Part shown: piece after piece, positions 52,926-61,704 of the stretch
How positions within the stretch are numbered: the first letter of the stretch is position 1
Layout: every line of letters begins with the position of its first letter
Origin: an uncultured Flavobacteriales bacterium
GTDB lineage: Bacteria > Bacteroidota > Bacteroidia > Flavobacteriales > Flavobacteriaceae
Length of the DNA stretch: 64,000 nt
Direction of reading: 5' to 3'
Assembly: GCA_913020155.1 (NCBI GenBank)
Contig: CAJWBA010000005.1
Span: 1-64,000 of the forward strand
Notes under the pieces: model-generated
The model's input: only the letters and a program-made list of their open reading frames with translations
Told to the model about the DNA's origin: nothing
Databases searched by the model: none
Made by a program: the position numbers and the translations under genes

Positions 52926-53765
52926 CTATTTGATCTTTTTGAAAACATAAACCAGAGAAGAATATTCTCCAGAAAAAAAGGCCCTAATATTTGATTCTAT
53001 CCCTCTGAACATTCCTCGCAAAAATGGAAATCGTGATCCTTTATGCTGTTCAGAAATATATCCTATGTAAAGTGCGTCTAGCATCAAAGGATATTTTCGG
53101 ACCAATTCAAAGCCAAAAGGCTCTACCAGCGTTTTCATTCCCTCTTTAGAAAAATGCCAAAGATGTCTTGGCACATCAAAAGCGGCCCAATATTTCTCAT
53201 AATATTTAGCATCAAAAGAGTTAAGGTTAGGGACCGCAATTAACAGAGTCCCTTTTTTTTTAAGTTGAGTTTTGATTGATCTAAGGCATTGTTCCAAGTC
53301 TGGCACATGCTCCAAAACATGCCAAAGAGTGATCAAGTCATGTTCATTGTTTAGCAGCTGTTCCAATGAAGAAACAACATTTAACCCTTTTTGTTTACAT
53401 TGGCTCCGAGCGTGGAAATTCGGTTCAATGCCTGCCGTTTGGTGTTTCTTTTTAGATAGGTAATTTAAAAACTCCCCTGTTCCGCAACCATAATCAAGAA
53501 CTTTTGCCTTGTTAGGAATTCGGCTTTTGAACATTCTATATTTTACTCTAAACATCCAATTTCTTGAAATTCGATATGTTAATGCAAAAGGGTTTTTGTT
53601 GGAATCATTATGAGAAATGTAGTTTTCGGAGGCATGATAAAAATCCAATTGTTGGTTTATGGGCCTTGGGTGGGTGTGGGCATATTGTGTTGTATTGTCC
53701 CAAACTATTGAAAAGGCTTCGCCTGAAATTAGATAATCTTTAGTTGAACATATTAGTTTTTTCAT
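52926..53765 (-). CDS. Class I SAM-dependent methyltransferase
   Basis: A 279-residue methyltransferase. The SAM motif VLDYGCGTGEFL is near residues 89-100, followed by TLWHVLEHVPDLEQCL, IAVPNLNSFDAKYY and PRHLWHFSKEGM, the layout of the UbiG/methyltransferase-11-type enzymes that act on sugars, quinones or small molecules. Substrate unknown. I start at the ATG at 53765 (MKKLICSTKD); ATGs at 53798 and 53795 would add residues encoded by the parS-like palindrome (MFHVEH), which is an artefact of that site. Confidence 0.78.
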   Translation of the reverse strand: MKKLICSTKDYLISGEAFSIVWDNTTQYAHTHPRPINQQLDFYHASENYISHNDSNKNPFALTYRISRNWMFRVKYRMFKSRIPNKAKVLDYGCGTGEFLNYLSKKKHQTAGIEPNFHARSQCKQKGLNVVSSLEQLLNNEHDLITLWHVLEHVPDLEQCLRSIKTQLKKKGTLLIAVPNLNSFDAKYYEKYWAAFDVPRHLWHFSKEGMKTLVEPFGFELVRKYPLMLDALYIGYISEQHKGSRFPFLRGMFRGIESNIRAFFSGEYSSLVYVFKKIK

Positions 53766-53778
53766 GCCTTCTTTATTA

Positions 53779-53794
53779 TGTTCCACGTGAAACA
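53779..53794. other. parS-like site (ParB binding), full match
   Basis: TGTTCCACGTGAAACA fits the consensus TGTTNCACGTGAAACA at every position. It lies between the mnmG stop (53795) and the methyltransferase ATG (53765). ParB binding here is inferred. Confidence 0.75.
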
Positions 53795-55666
53795 TCATCT
53801 CCCTAATTGAACCAAAAGAACACTAATATCGCTTGGTTTAATGCCGCTAATTCTAGATGCTTGAGAGATTGATTTTGGCCTGATTTTGTTCAGTTTTTCT
53901 TTTGCTTCGTGTGACAATGAAGCCAAAGAATTATAATTAAACGTGGCAGGAATACAAACTGCCTCAAGTCTATTGAGCTTATCCGCATTTAACTTTTCCT
54001 TCTCAATATATCCCGAATATTTAATTTGTACTTCAACTTGTTCCTGAACGTCCTTATCGATATTATGCTCTTCGATAAAAGAAGAAACGCTATTCAAGGA
54101 GCTCATGTCTATGAGGTCAATCCCGGGACGAGAATAAATTTTGACCAGTTTATCCGATTGACGCATCGGCGAGGAACCCTTTGCTTCAAGAAATGGGTTT
54201 GCGTCGCTTGGGTGCACGCTTGTTTTTTCATAAAAGTCTCTAAGGAGAGCTGTTTGTGTAACTTTGTGTTCAACAGCGACCAATCGCTCATCACTTGCAA
54301 GGCCAATCGAATTTCCCAAAGGGGTAAGTCGAAGATCAGCATTGTCTTGTCTGAGGAGCGTTCGATATTCGGCGCGTGATGTAAACATGCGGTAGGGTTC
54401 TTCTGTGCCTTTTGTTATTAGGTCATCAATCAAAACTCCTATGTATGCTTCACTTCTTTTTAAAATAAAATCAGATCCACCATTTAGAAAATTATGTGCA
54501 TTAATCCCTGCTATCAGGCCTTGAGCTGCTGCTTCCTCATATCCTGTCGTCCCATTAATTTGACCCGCGAAGAATAAACCTTTAACCAATTTCGTTTGTA
54601 AAGTATGATGCAGTTGGGTGGGTTGGAAATAATCATACTCTATTGCATAACCCGGTCTGAAAAATTTTACGTTTGCAAAACCTTTAACTTTTCGTAAAGC
54701 GTCGAACTGAATATCTTCAGGAAGAGAGGTTGAAAAGCCATTGATGTAATACTCAACAGTGTTCCATCCTTCGGGCTCTACAAAAATTTGGTGTCTGTTT
54801 TTATCAGCGAAGCGATTGACTTTATCTTCAATAGAAGGGCAATATCGAGGCCCTATACTTTTAATGCTCCCGTTAAACATTGGAGAACGATCAAAGCCAG
54901 ATCTTAATGTGTCATGGACCTCATTACTCGTATAAGTTATGTGGCAAGAACGTTGACGTATTAGTGGTTGTGTTTCAGGAGAATAACTGAACTTTAACGG
55001 GTCTTCGTCTCCCGGCTGTTCTTCCATAGAATTAAAATCAAGAGAACGGCCATCAACACGAGGAGGTGTTCCTGTCTTCATCCTTCCAGATGTAAACCCT
55101 TTGTCGATTAAAGTAGAGGTGAGACCCGTTGAGGCACTTTCACCTGCTCTACCGCCGCCGAAGTTTTTTTCCCCAATGTGTATTAATCCATTTAGAAACG
55201 TCCCGTTAGTTAGAATGACCGTCTTGGTATAAATCTTGAGACCTAAACTAGTTACAACTCCTGTCACAATATCACCATCAAAAAGAAGATCTTTGACCAT
55301 TTCCTGATAAAAATCTAAATTGGGTGTTTGTTCAAGACGATCTCTCCAAGCTTGTGAAAACATCATTCGGTCTGATTGAACACGGGGACTCCACATTGCG
55401 GGTCCTTTAGAACGATTAAGCATTTTGTATTGTATCGCGCTTACGTCTGATACTATTCCGCTGTAACCACCGAGTGCATCAATTTCACGAACAATCTGAC
55501 CTTTGGCAATTCCTCCCATGGCGGGGTTGCAAGACATTTGTCCAATAGTTTGCAAATTCATCGTCACGAGCAAAGTCTTGGATCCCATGTTTGCGGATGC
55601 AGCAGCTGCTTCTGCTCCTGCATGTCCAGCTCCAACAACAACAACATCATAGGGTTTAGAAAACAT
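53795..55666 (-). CDS. mnmG: tRNA uridine-5-carboxymethylaminomethyl synthesis protein MnmG
   Basis: A 623-residue FAD enzyme (GidA) that with MnmE modifies uridine 34 of tRNAs. It begins MFSKPYDVVVVGAGHAGAEAA with the FAD GxGxxG loop, followed by NPAMGGIAKGQIVREID, GGRAGESASTGL, MKTGTPPRVDGRS, GYEEAAAQGLIAGINA and the C-terminal helical domain. I start at the ATG at 55666; the ATG at 55699 lies inside ybeY and would add residues encoded by the second parS-like site. mnmG is often near the replication origin. Confidence 0.95.
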   Translation of the reverse strand: MFSKPYDVVVVGAGHAGAEAAAASANMGSKTLLVTMNLQTIGQMSCNPAMGGIAKGQIVREIDALGGYSGIVSDVSAIQYKMLNRSKGPAMWSPRVQSDRMMFSQAWRDRLEQTPNLDFYQEMVKDLLFDGDIVTGVVTSLGLKIYTKTVILTNGTFLNGLIHIGEKNFGGGRAGESASTGLTSTLIDKGFTSGRMKTGTPPRVDGRSLDFNSMEEQPGDEDPLKFSYSPETQPLIRQRSCHITYTSNEVHDTLRSGFDRSPMFNGSIKSIGPRYCPSIEDKVNRFADKNRHQIFVEPEGWNTVEYYINGFSTSLPEDIQFDALRKVKGFANVKFFRPGYAIEYDYFQPTQLHHTLQTKLVKGLFFAGQINGTTGYEEAAAQGLIAGINAHNFLNGGSDFILKRSEAYIGVLIDDLITKGTEEPYRMFTSRAEYRTLLRQDNADLRLTPLGNSIGLASDERLVAVEHKVTQTALLRDFYEKTSVHPSDANPFLEAKGSSPMRQSDKLVKIYSRPGIDLIDMSSLNSVSSFIEEHNIDKDVQEQVEVQIKYSGYIEKEKLNADKLNRLEAVCIPATFNYNSLASLSHEAKEKLNKIRPKSISQASRISGIKPSDISVLLVQLGR

Positions 55667-55668
55667 GT

Positions 55669-56091
55669 TTATTGTTTCTCGTGGAACATTTGAAGACATC
55701 GATCCTCATGTTCCGTCATTAATCTTTTTTGTTCGGGTTTATTATCTGAATACCCTAATGTGTGTAAAAAACCATGAGAAATAAGTCTAAGAAGCTCATT
55801 TTCAATGCTTTGTGTGTTTTCGCCGGCATTAAAGACAGACATGTATTCCGAGACAAAAAGCTCCGCTTTGATAACTTGCTGATTTCCATAGTCAAACGTT
55901 AAAATATCCGTGTGTGTATCATGATTTAAATGATTTTGATTCATTTCCAACATTTCTTCTTTTCCGATAACATTAACAATGAAATTCTCAATTTCGACTC
56001 CATAATGATGTGCTAATCTTTCAACCCAGAGTTTCAATTTTGATGGAACTAAACGTGATGATGGAATGTTAAAAAATTGTATGCGTTTCAT
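55669..56091 (-). CDS. ybeY: Endoribonuclease YbeY (rRNA maturation)
   Basis: A 140-residue zinc-dependent endoribonuclease for 16S rRNA 3'-end maturation and ribosome quality control. The metal motif is LISHGFLHTLGYSD: two of the three usual histidines are present and the third (GYDH) is Ser-Asp, as I recall for Bacteroidota YbeY. I start at the ATG at 56091 (MKRIQFFNIPSS), seven bases after an exact -7 box. Its last codons (MFHEKQ) are encoded by a parS-like palindrome, and mnmG begins two bases after the stop. Confidence 0.88.
   Translation of the reverse strand: MKRIQFFNIPSSRLVPSKLKLWVERLAHHYGVEIENFIVNVIGKEEMLEMNQNHLNHDTHTDILTFDYGNQQVIKAELFVSEYMSVFNAGENTQSIENELLRLISHGFLHTLGYSDNKPEQKRLMTEHEDRCLQMFHEKQ
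55673..55688. other. Second parS-like site, 15 of 16
   Basis: TGTTTCTCGTGGAACA differs from the reverse-complement consensus TGTTTCACGTGNAACA at one position. It lies over the ybeY 3' end, six bases upstream of the mnmG ATG. Confidence 0.6.
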
Positions 56092-56098
56092 TTCTACG

Positions 56099-56106
56099 CA
56101 AATATA
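56099..56106 (-). promoter_or_regulatory. -7 box of ybeY-mnmG
   Basis: TATATTTG on the minus strand matches TAnnTTTG and ends seven bases before the ybeY ATG at 56091. Confidence 0.5.
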
Positions 56107-56143
56107 CAGAAACTTAAATGATGTAAAAACGAAGTAGAGGAAG

Positions 56144-56151
56144 TATCTTTG
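56144..56151 (+). promoter_or_regulatory. -7 box of gltX
   Basis: TATCTTTG matches TAnnTTTG and ends 11 bases before the gltX ATG at 56163. Confidence 0.5.
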
Positions 56152-56162
56152 TAAAAAAAGTA

Positions 56163-57647
56163 ATGACTGAACGTGTTCGTTTTGCACCAAGCCCAACGGG
56201 ACCTCTTCACATAGGAGGACTAAGAACAGCTTTGTTTAATTATCTGTATGCTAAAAAAAACAATGGCGTCTTCGTTTTAAGAATTGAAGACACGGATCAA
56301 AAAAGAAAGGTTGAAGGGAGTGAAGAATATATTTTTGATAGTTTAGAATGGGCAGGAATCAGTCCGGATGAGAGTGTTAAAAACCCTGGAAAACATGGCC
56401 CGTACAGACAAAGTAAACGAAATGATATCTATAAGAAATACGTAAAGGCCCTTCTTGAAAAAAAAGGGGCATATTATGCATTTGATAACGCAGAGGTATT
56501 AACTAAAGCTCGTGAGTTGGATGAAGAAGAAAAAGGAGCTTTTAAATACAATTACGAAAACAGAGGCTCCTTTGAAAATTCGTTGAGTCTGTCTCAAGCT
56601 GAAACTGAAAAGAGAATAGATGACGGTGTACCGTATGTTATTCGATTATGGGTAAGCCCTAATGAAGAAATTATTGGTGAAGATGAAATCAGAAACACTG
56701 TACGAATAAATAGCAGCGAATTAGAGGACAAGGTCTTGGTTAAAGCTGATGGAACTCCAACCTATCACTTAGCCAACGTAATTGATGATCACTGCATGGA
56801 GATTACTACGGTGATACGTGGAGAAGAATGGCTACCATCACTACCCATACACGTTCTTTTATATGAAAAATTCGGGTGGGAAAAACCAAAGTTTGTTCAC
56901 TTACCCTTGATTCTTAACCCCTCGGGTAAAGGGAAATTGAGTAAACGTGATGGGGATAAAAACGGTTATCCAGTATTTCCGATTCGTTGGAAAGATGTAT
57001 TTGAAGGATACAAAGAAAAAGGCTTTTTGCCTGCTGCACATCTTAACTACATCGCTCAATTAGGGTGCAGTTCAAGAGGTGAAGATGAAATTATGAGTCT
57101 CAAAAATATCATTGATGAGTTTGACCTAGCTAATGTCCAGAAAGGTGGTGCACGTTTTGATTATGAAAAAGCGAAATGGGTAAACCAACAACATATCAAG
57201 CGTTTAAAGAAAGAGGAACTTGTAAGCATAATTAAGAGGAAAAGGAAAGATCTAGAAAAATCTTTTAACGATAATGAAATCCATGAAATCGCAGAATTGA
57301 TACAAGATCGCATTGTATTACTTGAGGACATAGAAAGCTTGTGTGTTATGTTCCTTGAATCGCCTAAGAAATACGACGAAATGATACTCCAAAGATTAGA
57401 AAAACAAGACTTGGGTGAATTAGTAAATAAATTAAAAAAGCTGGTAGAAAATGAAGAAATTTCTAAACTAAAAGACGCCGTTTTCAGATTTTGTAAAAAT
57501 GAAAATATAGGAATGGGGGTTGTGATGCAAACACTAAGAATCGCTGTTGTTGGAACGCTTTTTGGGCCAGACATCATTCGTGTTATCAATGTTATTGGAA
57601 AATACAGTACATTAGAACGATTAAAGCAAATGAAAAATTTAACCTAA
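56163..57647 (+). CDS. gltX: Glutamate--tRNA ligase
   Basis: A 494-residue class I synthetase. The HIGH motif is PSPTGPLHIGGLRTALFN (about 9-26), the KMSKS-type loop is GKLSKRDGDK, and the family motif RIEDTDQKRK is present. The C-terminal anticodon-binding helices are intact. glnS is also present in the window, so this enzyme probably charges only tRNA-Glu. It is followed by the SPFH gene after ten bases. Confidence 0.95.
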   Translation: MTERVRFAPSPTGPLHIGGLRTALFNYLYAKKNNGVFVLRIEDTDQKRKVEGSEEYIFDSLEWAGISPDESVKNPGKHGPYRQSKRNDIYKKYVKALLEKKGAYYAFDNAEVLTKARELDEEEKGAFKYNYENRGSFENSLSLSQAETEKRIDDGVPYVIRLWVSPNEEIIGEDEIRNTVRINSSELEDKVLVKADGTPTYHLANVIDDHCMEITTVIRGEEWLPSLPIHVLLYEKFGWEKPKFVHLPLILNPSGKGKLSKRDGDKNGYPVFPIRWKDVFEGYKEKGFLPAAHLNYIAQLGCSSRGEDEIMSLKNIIDEFDLANVQKGGARFDYEKAKWVNQQHIKRLKKEELVSIIKRKRKDLEKSFNDNEIHEIAELIQDRIVLLEDIESLCVMFLESPKKYDEMILQRLEKQDLGELVNKLKKLVENEEISKLKDAVFRFCKNENIGMGVVMQTLRIAVVGTLFGPDIIRVINVIGKYSTLERLKQMKNLT

Positions 57648-57657
57648 ATTAAAAATT

Positions 57658-58587
57658 ATGAGCATTGTAACATCTTTTATTTTATTCGTCATTGTAGTAT
57701 TAGTAGCTTCTGGCCTATTTGTTGTTAAACAGCAAACTGCTGCTATTATAGAGCGATTTGGTAAGTTTGTTGCCATACGTCAACCAGGACTTCACATAAA
57801 AATTCCTTTGGTAGATAAAGTTGTTGGTAGAATGAGCTTAAAAATACTTCAACTCGATGTCATTGTTGAGACGAAAACAAAAGATGATGTGTTTGTAAAG
57901 CTTAAAGTATCTGTTCAGTACAAAGTAGTATCAACAAGTGTTTATGATGCTTTTTACAAGTTAGATTTCCCACAAGATCAAATAACATCCTATGTCTTTG
58001 ATGTAATTCGTGCCGAAGTTCCCAAAATGAAGTTAGATGATGTATTTGAAAAGAAAAATGATATTGCGAATGCGGTAAAAGGGGAGCTCAACGAAGCGAT
58101 GACGAACTATGGATATGATATCATTAAAGCTCTAGTTACTGACATCGATCCCGATGGACAAGTAAAAGAGGCTATGAATAGAATAAATGCTGCTGAGCGT
58201 GAAAAGGTTGCAGCGCAATATGAAGGTGATGCTGCACGGATTTTGATTGTTGAGAAGGCAAAAGCTGAAGCTGAAAGCAAACGATTACAGGGGCAAGGAA
58301 TTGCCGATCAAAGAAGAGAAATTGCAAGAGGTTTAGAGGAGTCCGTAGATGTACTTAATGGGGTTGGTATTAATTCACAAGAAGCTTCTGCTCTTATTGT
58401 GGTTACACAACATTACGATACGCTTCAATCCATAGGGGAACACACAAACAGCAACTTGATTTTACTGCCTAATTCGCCTCAGGCTGGAAGCGATATGCTT
58501 AACAATATGGTAGCTTCTTTCACTGCTAGTAATCAAATTGGAGAGGCGATGAAAGAAAGTAATGAAAAGAAAAAAAACAAAGAATAA
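57658..58587 (+). CDS. SPFH/Band 7 protein, QmcA/stomatin-like
   Basis: A 309-residue inner-membrane protein. An N-terminal membrane helix (about 5-23) leads into the SPFH domain (about 24-190, AIIERFGKFVAIRQPGLHIKIP), then a helical coiled coil rich in Ala, Glu and Lys (about 180-230, AEREKVAAQYEGDAARILI) and a C-terminal oligomerisation segment. Such proteins form membrane cages or rafts, often with FtsH- or NfeD-type partners; none is adjacent. It is probably co-transcribed with gltX. Confidence 0.88.
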   Translation: MSIVTSFILFVIVVLVASGLFVVKQQTAAIIERFGKFVAIRQPGLHIKIPLVDKVVGRMSLKILQLDVIVETKTKDDVFVKLKVSVQYKVVSTSVYDAFYKLDFPQDQITSYVFDVIRAEVPKMKLDDVFEKKNDIANAVKGELNEAMTNYGYDIIKALVTDIDPDGQVKEAMNRINAAEREKVAAQYEGDAARILIVEKAKAEAESKRLQGQGIADQRREIARGLEESVDVLNGVGINSQEASALIVVTQHYDTLQSIGEHTNSNLILLPNSPQAGSDMLNNMVASFTASNQIGEAMKESNEKKKNKE

Positions 58588-58598
58588 GTTCGTAGAAC

Positions 58599-58619
58599 AT
58601 TAATGTTATTTACATTAAT
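58599..58619. terminator. Possible terminator between convergent genes
   Basis: ATTAATGT (58599-58606) and ACATTAAT (58612-58619) form an eight-bp AT-rich hairpin with a five-base loop, between the convergent SPFH and glnS genes. There is no clear U-tract, so the call is tentative. Confidence 0.3.
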
Positions 58620-58645
58620 ATTCCTTGATAAATTTAGATAAAAAA

Positions 58646-60325
58646 TTATTGCTTCTTATTTGCCCAATTATCACGCAGGCCCACGGTCTTATTAAACACA
58701 AGATTGTTTTCTGTTGAAACATCATCAACAACAAAATAACCTAAACGCTGAAACTGGACGTTTGTTCCTGCTGTTAGATTTACCAAAGAAGGTTCAACTT
58801 GAGCTGTTACTTGTTGGAAACTTCCAGTATTTATAAAATCAGTAAATTGTTGATCTTTATTTTGATCCGGGTTTTCAACATTAAATAAACGATCGTATAG
58901 ATTTACTTTAGCTTGATTTGCTGTTTCTTGATTAACCCAATGTATCGTGCCCTTTACTTTTCTTTGACTTGCCAAGGAGCCTGATCCACTTCTACTATCT
59001 GGATCATAAGTACAATGAACTTCGACTACATTTCCGTCATTATCTTTGATAACCTTTTGTCCTTTTATTATATAACCATTTTTGAGACGAACTTCTTTGC
59101 CAATTGTCAATCGAAAGTATTTTCGATTTGCTTCCTCTTTAAAGTCATTGTGTTCAATAAAAAGATTCTTTGAAAATGGAAGTAAACGTGAACCCTGAGA
59201 AGCATCCTCTGGATTGTTTACGGCCTCCATCATTTCTGTAGATCCCTCGGGATAATTAGTAATCACTAATTTAATAGGGTCTAGAACTGCCATAAACCGA
59301 GAAGCTTTGGTGTTAAGATCTTCACGAACACAAAATTCTAGTAAGGAAACGTCAATTATGTTTTCTCTTTTAGAAATTCCTGCTGTTTCAACAAAGTTAC
59401 GTAATGATTGCGGGGTGTAACCCCTTCTTCTTAAACCTGAAATGGTAGGCATTCTTGGATCATCCCACCCTGTTACGATTCCATTTTCAATTAAAACGGC
59501 TAATTTTCTTTTGCTAGTAACCGTGTAAGACAAATTTAGTCGCGCAAACTCTCTTTGTTTAGGGTACTTGTGATCTATTGGCCTTATGTGGTTAAGAAAC
59601 CATTCATACAGGTCTCTGTGTGGTTTAAATTCTAGTGTACATAAAGAGTGTGAGATAGACTCAATGTAATCAGACTCACCATGTGTCCAATCATACAAGG
59701 GATAAATACACCATTGATTGCCTGTTCGGTGATGCTCTTTATTGAGTATTCTGTAAATAACAGGATCTCGCATAAGCATATTTGGAGATGCCATATCAAT
59801 TTTTGCTCGGAGAACTAAACTACCTTCATCGTGTTTTCCATCAGCCATTTCTTTGAATAGCCTCAGATTCTGTTCTGGTGATGTGTCTCTAAAAGAGCTG
59901 TTTGTTCCTGCTTGTGTTGGTGTTCCTTTTTGAGAGGCAATATGTTCAGAATTTTGGGCGTCAACATAGGCTAATCCTTTGGCAATCAGTTGATTTGCCC
60001 ATGTAAACAGTTGTTCAAAATAATCTGACGCATAGCATTCTTTTGCCCACTGATAACCTAACCACTGAATATCCTTTTTGATTGCGTTGACATATTCTAC
60101 ACTTTCTTTTGCCGGATTTGTATCATCAAAACGGAGATTTACCGGGGCATCAAAGCGTTTTCCCAGATTAAAATTTAAGGCTATTGCTTTGACATGACCA
60201 ATATGCAAATAACCATTTGGTTCAGGAGGAAAACGAAAACGTAATTCTTTTGAAGAAAAACCAGCATCTAGGTCATCTTGGATAATCTGTTCTATAAAAT
60301 GTAATGAATCTGTTTTTTCGGACAT
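58646..60325 (-). CDS. glnS: Glutamine--tRNA ligase
   Basis: A 559-residue class I synthetase. The HIGH motif is FPPEPNGYLHIGHVKAI and the KMSKS-type motif is VTSKRKLAVLIENG; NLRFDDTNPAKE and the WGYQ-type DIQWLGYQW block are present, and the C-terminal beta-barrel anticodon domain is complete. I start at the ATG at 60325 (MSEKTDSLHF); the longer frame runs through the folB promoter and is not plausible. The gene probably entered Bacteroidota from gammaproteobacteria or eukaryotes, as is general for bacterial GlnRS. Confidence 0.94.
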   Translation of the reverse strand: MSEKTDSLHFIEQIIQDDLDAGFSSKELRFRFPPEPNGYLHIGHVKAIALNFNLGKRFDAPVNLRFDDTNPAKESVEYVNAIKKDIQWLGYQWAKECYASDYFEQLFTWANQLIAKGLAYVDAQNSEHIASQKGTPTQAGTNSSFRDTSPEQNLRLFKEMADGKHDEGSLVLRAKIDMASPNMLMRDPVIYRILNKEHHRTGNQWCIYPLYDWTHGESDYIESISHSLCTLEFKPHRDLYEWFLNHIRPIDHKYPKQREFARLNLSYTVTSKRKLAVLIENGIVTGWDDPRMPTISGLRRRGYTPQSLRNFVETAGISKRENIIDVSLLEFCVREDLNTKASRFMAVLDPIKLVITNYPEGSTEMMEAVNNPEDASQGSRLLPFSKNLFIEHNDFKEEANRKYFRLTIGKEVRLKNGYIIKGQKVIKDNDGNVVEVHCTYDPDSRSGSGSLASQRKVKGTIHWVNQETANQAKVNLYDRLFNVENPDQNKDQQFTDFINTGSFQQVTAQVEPSLVNLTAGTNVQFQRLGYFVVDDVSTENNLVFNKTVGLRDNWANKKQ

Positions 60326-60393
60326 GAAAAATATATTTTTATAAAGATATTGAAAAAGAAAAGGGGATCGAACTATTATTAACTCCTCTTTTT

Positions 60394-60401
60394 TATATTT
60401 G
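60394..60401 (+). promoter_or_regulatory. -7 box of folB
   Basis: TATATTTG matches TAnnTTTG and ends 14 bases before the folB ATG at 60416. It may also serve the tRNA-Cys downstream. Confidence 0.5.
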
Positions 60402-60415
60402 CCGAAAATCAATCT

Positions 60416-60781
60416 ATGGGAATTATTCGTGTTAAAAATATCAGGCTCTATTCGAACCACGGTTGTATGGTTGAAGAGGGTAAGATCGGTGGTGATTATG
60501 TGGTTAATGTAAAAGTAAAAACAGGTTTGTCAAAATCTGTCGAAACGGATAACCTTATCGACACAATAGACTATGTATCAATCTATTCTATTGTTAAGAA
60601 AGAAATGTCTCAAAGAGTAAAACTTCTCGAAGTTGTAGTTCAAAAAATAATTGATCGGATTTTAGATGAGCATAAAACGGTACAGTCTGTTCGAGTTAAT
60701 GTGGCTAAGAAAAATCCACCAATTGGTGGAGAGGTAGAAGAAGTGAGTGTAGAACGAAAAGGGAAAAGAAAAAAGGAATAA
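60416..60781 (+). CDS. folB: Dihydroneopterin aldolase
   Basis: A 121-residue folate-pathway enzyme that splits dihydroneopterin to 6-hydroxymethyl-dihydropterin and glycolaldehyde. Signature pieces are IRVKNIRLYSNHGCMVEEGKIG (the catalytic Glu in the first loop), DTIDYVSIYSIVKKEM and the late VRVNVAKKNPPIGGEVEEVSV with the active Lys. The C-terminus is basic. A tRNA-Cys gene begins 29 bases downstream on the same strand. Confidence 0.9.
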   Translation: MGIIRVKNIRLYSNHGCMVEEGKIGGDYVVNVKVKTGLSKSVETDNLIDTIDYVSIYSIVKKEMSQRVKLLEVVVQKIIDRILDEHKTVQSVRVNVAKKNPPIGGEVEEVSVERKGKRKKE

Positions 60782-60810
60782 AACATTTTATTTATTACTT
60801 TTACCCAACT

Positions 60811-60881
60811 GGCATCGTGGCCGAGTGGCTAGGCAGAGCTCTGCAAAAGCTTGTACAGCGGTTCGAATCCGCTCGATGCCT
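60811..60881 (+). tRNA. tRNA-Cys (GCA)
   Basis: A complete cloverleaf. The acceptor stem GGCATCG pairs with CGATGCC (60874-60880), the D arm is GCC/GGC, the anticodon stem GAGCT/AGCTT encloses loop CTGCAAA with anticodon GCA, and the T arm is GCGG-TTCGAAT-CCGC. The discriminator base is T, as required for cysteine. CCA is not encoded. A terminator follows immediately. Confidence 0.95.
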
Positions 60882-60882
60882 C

Positions 60883-60914
60883 AAAAACCCGTGTTTTAAA
60901 TACGGGTTTTTTTT
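60883..60914 (+). terminator. Terminator after tRNA-Cys
   Basis: AAAAACCCGT (60883-60892) pairs with ACGGGTTTTT (60902-60911) around a nine-base loop and runs into a T-tract. It ends the folB-tRNA unit. Confidence 0.8.
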
Positions 60915-60943
60915 ATAAATTCTTTGAGCCTGTTTGACAAATA

Positions 60944-61669
60944 CTAATTCATTTCTGTAATTGTTCCGCCTATTCTTTTTGTTTTTATGAGTTTGGTTGG
61001 TCTACCGTGGATTCTTACCGTTCCTCCGACATTTACAGTGGCTTCTAAGAGATCCGAAGCATAAATGTAGGCAACACCCCCGGCGGTGACTTTTACAGTT
61101 GTTTGTTTTGTTAAAAGCGTTTCTGATTCACAAATTCCTCCTCCTAATATTTTTAGCTCGTGATTTACAGTTGATCCTTCAATGCTTAATGTTGCTCCGG
61201 TATTTACACTGGATTTGATTTTTTTACATTCAAGATTAAGTTCGATACTGGATCCTTCGTGTGCTTTTAATTCTATACTTGTTGTTTTTAAAACTGCTTT
61301 TGACTCAACTATTGAACCTTGGTAAGTGTGAATTAAATCTAAAGGTTTAGAAAAATAAATTTCTATGAAGGTGTTTTTGGGGTTAAAAATCTGATCTAAG
61401 GAGTGTTTAATTCGTAATACATCTTTTTTGAGTGTAGTAACAACCGTTTCAAAGTTTTCTCCTGATAAAATAAGTTTATTCTCTGTTGAAGGAATCAATT
61501 TTACTTGAATTCCCGAAAAGACCTTAATCCCTGTAAAAGGACTCATCATAATAGTTTTAGAGCGCGCAATACGTTTATTTTCTTGAACAGATACAGAATC
61601 TTGAACAGCTGTTTGTGCAGAAATGAAATGCCCTAAAAAAAGGGATAATAAAATAAATTTTGATTTCAT
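60944..61669 (-). CDS. DUF2807 (head GIN domain) exported protein
   Basis: A 241-residue protein with a signal peptide (to about 18, HFISAQ). The rest is the DUF2807/GIN beta-helix: MSPFTGIKVFSGIQVKLIP, LDLIHTYQGSIVESK, IELKAHEGSSIELNL, SSVNTGATLSIEGS and VNVGGTVRIHGRPTK, a ladder of short repeats. These proteins are common in Bacteroidota and their role is unknown; a surface or periplasmic scaffold or binding role is inference. It is 35 bases downstream of rnr on the same strand. Confidence 0.82.
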   Translation of the reverse strand: MKSKFILLSLFLGHFISAQTAVQDSVSVQENKRIARSKTIMMSPFTGIKVFSGIQVKLIPSTENKLILSGENFETVVTTLKKDVLRIKHSLDQIFNPKNTFIEIYFSKPLDLIHTYQGSIVESKAVLKTTSIELKAHEGSSIELNLECKKIKSSVNTGATLSIEGSTVNHELKILGGGICESETLLTKQTTVKVTAGGVAYIYASDLLEATVNVGGTVRIHGRPTKLIKTKRIGGTITEMN

Positions 61670-61704
61670 ATTATGAATTTAAACGTTTTCTAAAAATAAT
61701 AAAT

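Noticed and set aside
53766-53798. MFHVEH as a genuine N-terminus of the methyltransferase
   Set aside because: Those residues are simply the translation of the parS-like palindrome; a normal start follows at 53765.
57161-57589. 142-residue minus-strand ORF inside gltX
   Set aside because: It is Ser/Phe/Ile-rich antisense of a conserved synthetase, a usual shadow of AT-rich coding DNA.
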